52,191 nt of DNA from Candidatus Melainabacteria bacterium (lineage in GTDB: Bacteria; Cyanobacteriota; Vampirovibrionia; Vampirovibrionales; Vampirovibrionaceae), in NCBI GenBank assembly GCA_902168245.1, contig CABHPA010000033.1, positions 1 to 52,191 on the forward strand, given 5' to 3'. Numbering within the stretch: the first letter of the stretch is position 1; every line of letters starts with the position of its first letter. Below the pieces are notes generated by a model, which ran no database searches, was not told where the DNA came from, and saw only the letters and a list, made by a program, of their open reading frames with translations. Made by a program: the position numbers and the translations under genes. Shown here one piece after another: positions 52,123 through 52,191 of the stretch.

Positions 52123-52191
52123 ATTATTGTTTTGAATTTTAATTCGGGCGGCAAGCCATTTACGGCTCGGAACGCTCAGCTAATGGTGGCC

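Noticed and set aside
1..52191. tRNA, rRNA and CRISPR arrays
   Set aside because: I looked for the T-loop consensus, rRNA-like stretches and regularly spaced direct repeats and saw none.

Overview
The window is bacterial and densely coded, mostly GC-moderate to GC-rich. Start sites usually have Shine-Dalgarno sequences, and TTG and GTG starts are common. Several features point to a Gram-negative lineage near the non-photosynthetic Cyanobacteria relatives (Melainabacteria/Vampirovibrionia): an MsbA-type exporter, a lipoprotein solute-binding protein, several Flp-type (class III signal) pilins, a bacterial GRAS-domain protein, an mtnB-mtnD-mtnC cluster, and many lineage-specific proteins with a Phe-Gly motif near the N-terminus. 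There is no rRNA or other phylogenetic marker, so this assignment is an inference of modest confidence.

Layout. 1-458: the end of an IS630 transposase followed by an in-frame gene remnant. 575-7897: a sugar region with a secreted trehalose-synthase-like GH13 enzyme, an unknown multi-spanning membrane protein, a sugar-porter MFS and a GH37 trehalase. 8315-20708: a region of unfamiliar genes with two long Flp-type pilins, a truncated pilin relic, an alpha/beta hydrolase, an ankyrin-repeat pair, a class B-like acid phosphatase, a VOC protein, a small lytic transglycosylase and a translationally coupled pair of unknown membrane proteins. 20874-31211: alanine dehydrogenase, a GRAS protein, a stand-alone glutamate-synthase-like enzyme, a DUF3291 protein, an MFS transporter, a four-gene osmoprotectant ABC operon and a small membrane protein. 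31378-41147: a two-module AAA+ protein, a methyltransferase, an MsbA-type ABC exporter, an O-methyltransferase-like protein, class II fructose-bisphosphate aldolase behind a structured leader, and a tandem pair of long pilins. 41368-43581: mtnB-mtnD-mtnC and a Gly/Tyr-rich small protein. 43723-52054: a GNAT gene, then a long co-directional run metG - unknown - zinc-knuckle protein - tatD - DUF3343 - sugar-binding lipoprotein - aldehyde dehydrogenase, with a glycosyltransferase-like gene upstream of metG.

How the parts may work together. TreS-like enzyme, sugar porter, trehalase and the Opu-type ABC system suggest compatible-solute handling. Aldolase and alanine dehydrogenase are core metabolism, and mtnBDC supplies part of methionine salvage. 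Pilins are scattered through the window without any secretion ATPase, platform protein or prepilin peptidase, so the assembly machinery must be elsewhere.

The two strongest leads for something undescribed are (a) a family of roughly 300-residue Flp-type pilins sharing a LGANGT/LANQGYRL domain and a C-terminal two-cysteine tail, present as four genes and one relic, and (b) a recurrent short Phe-Gly motif (roughly P/R-x-F-G/S-G) near residue 20-40 of at least eight otherwise unrelated proteins, which looks like a lineage-specific sorting or interaction signal. A possible pseudoknot leader upstream of the aldolase is third.
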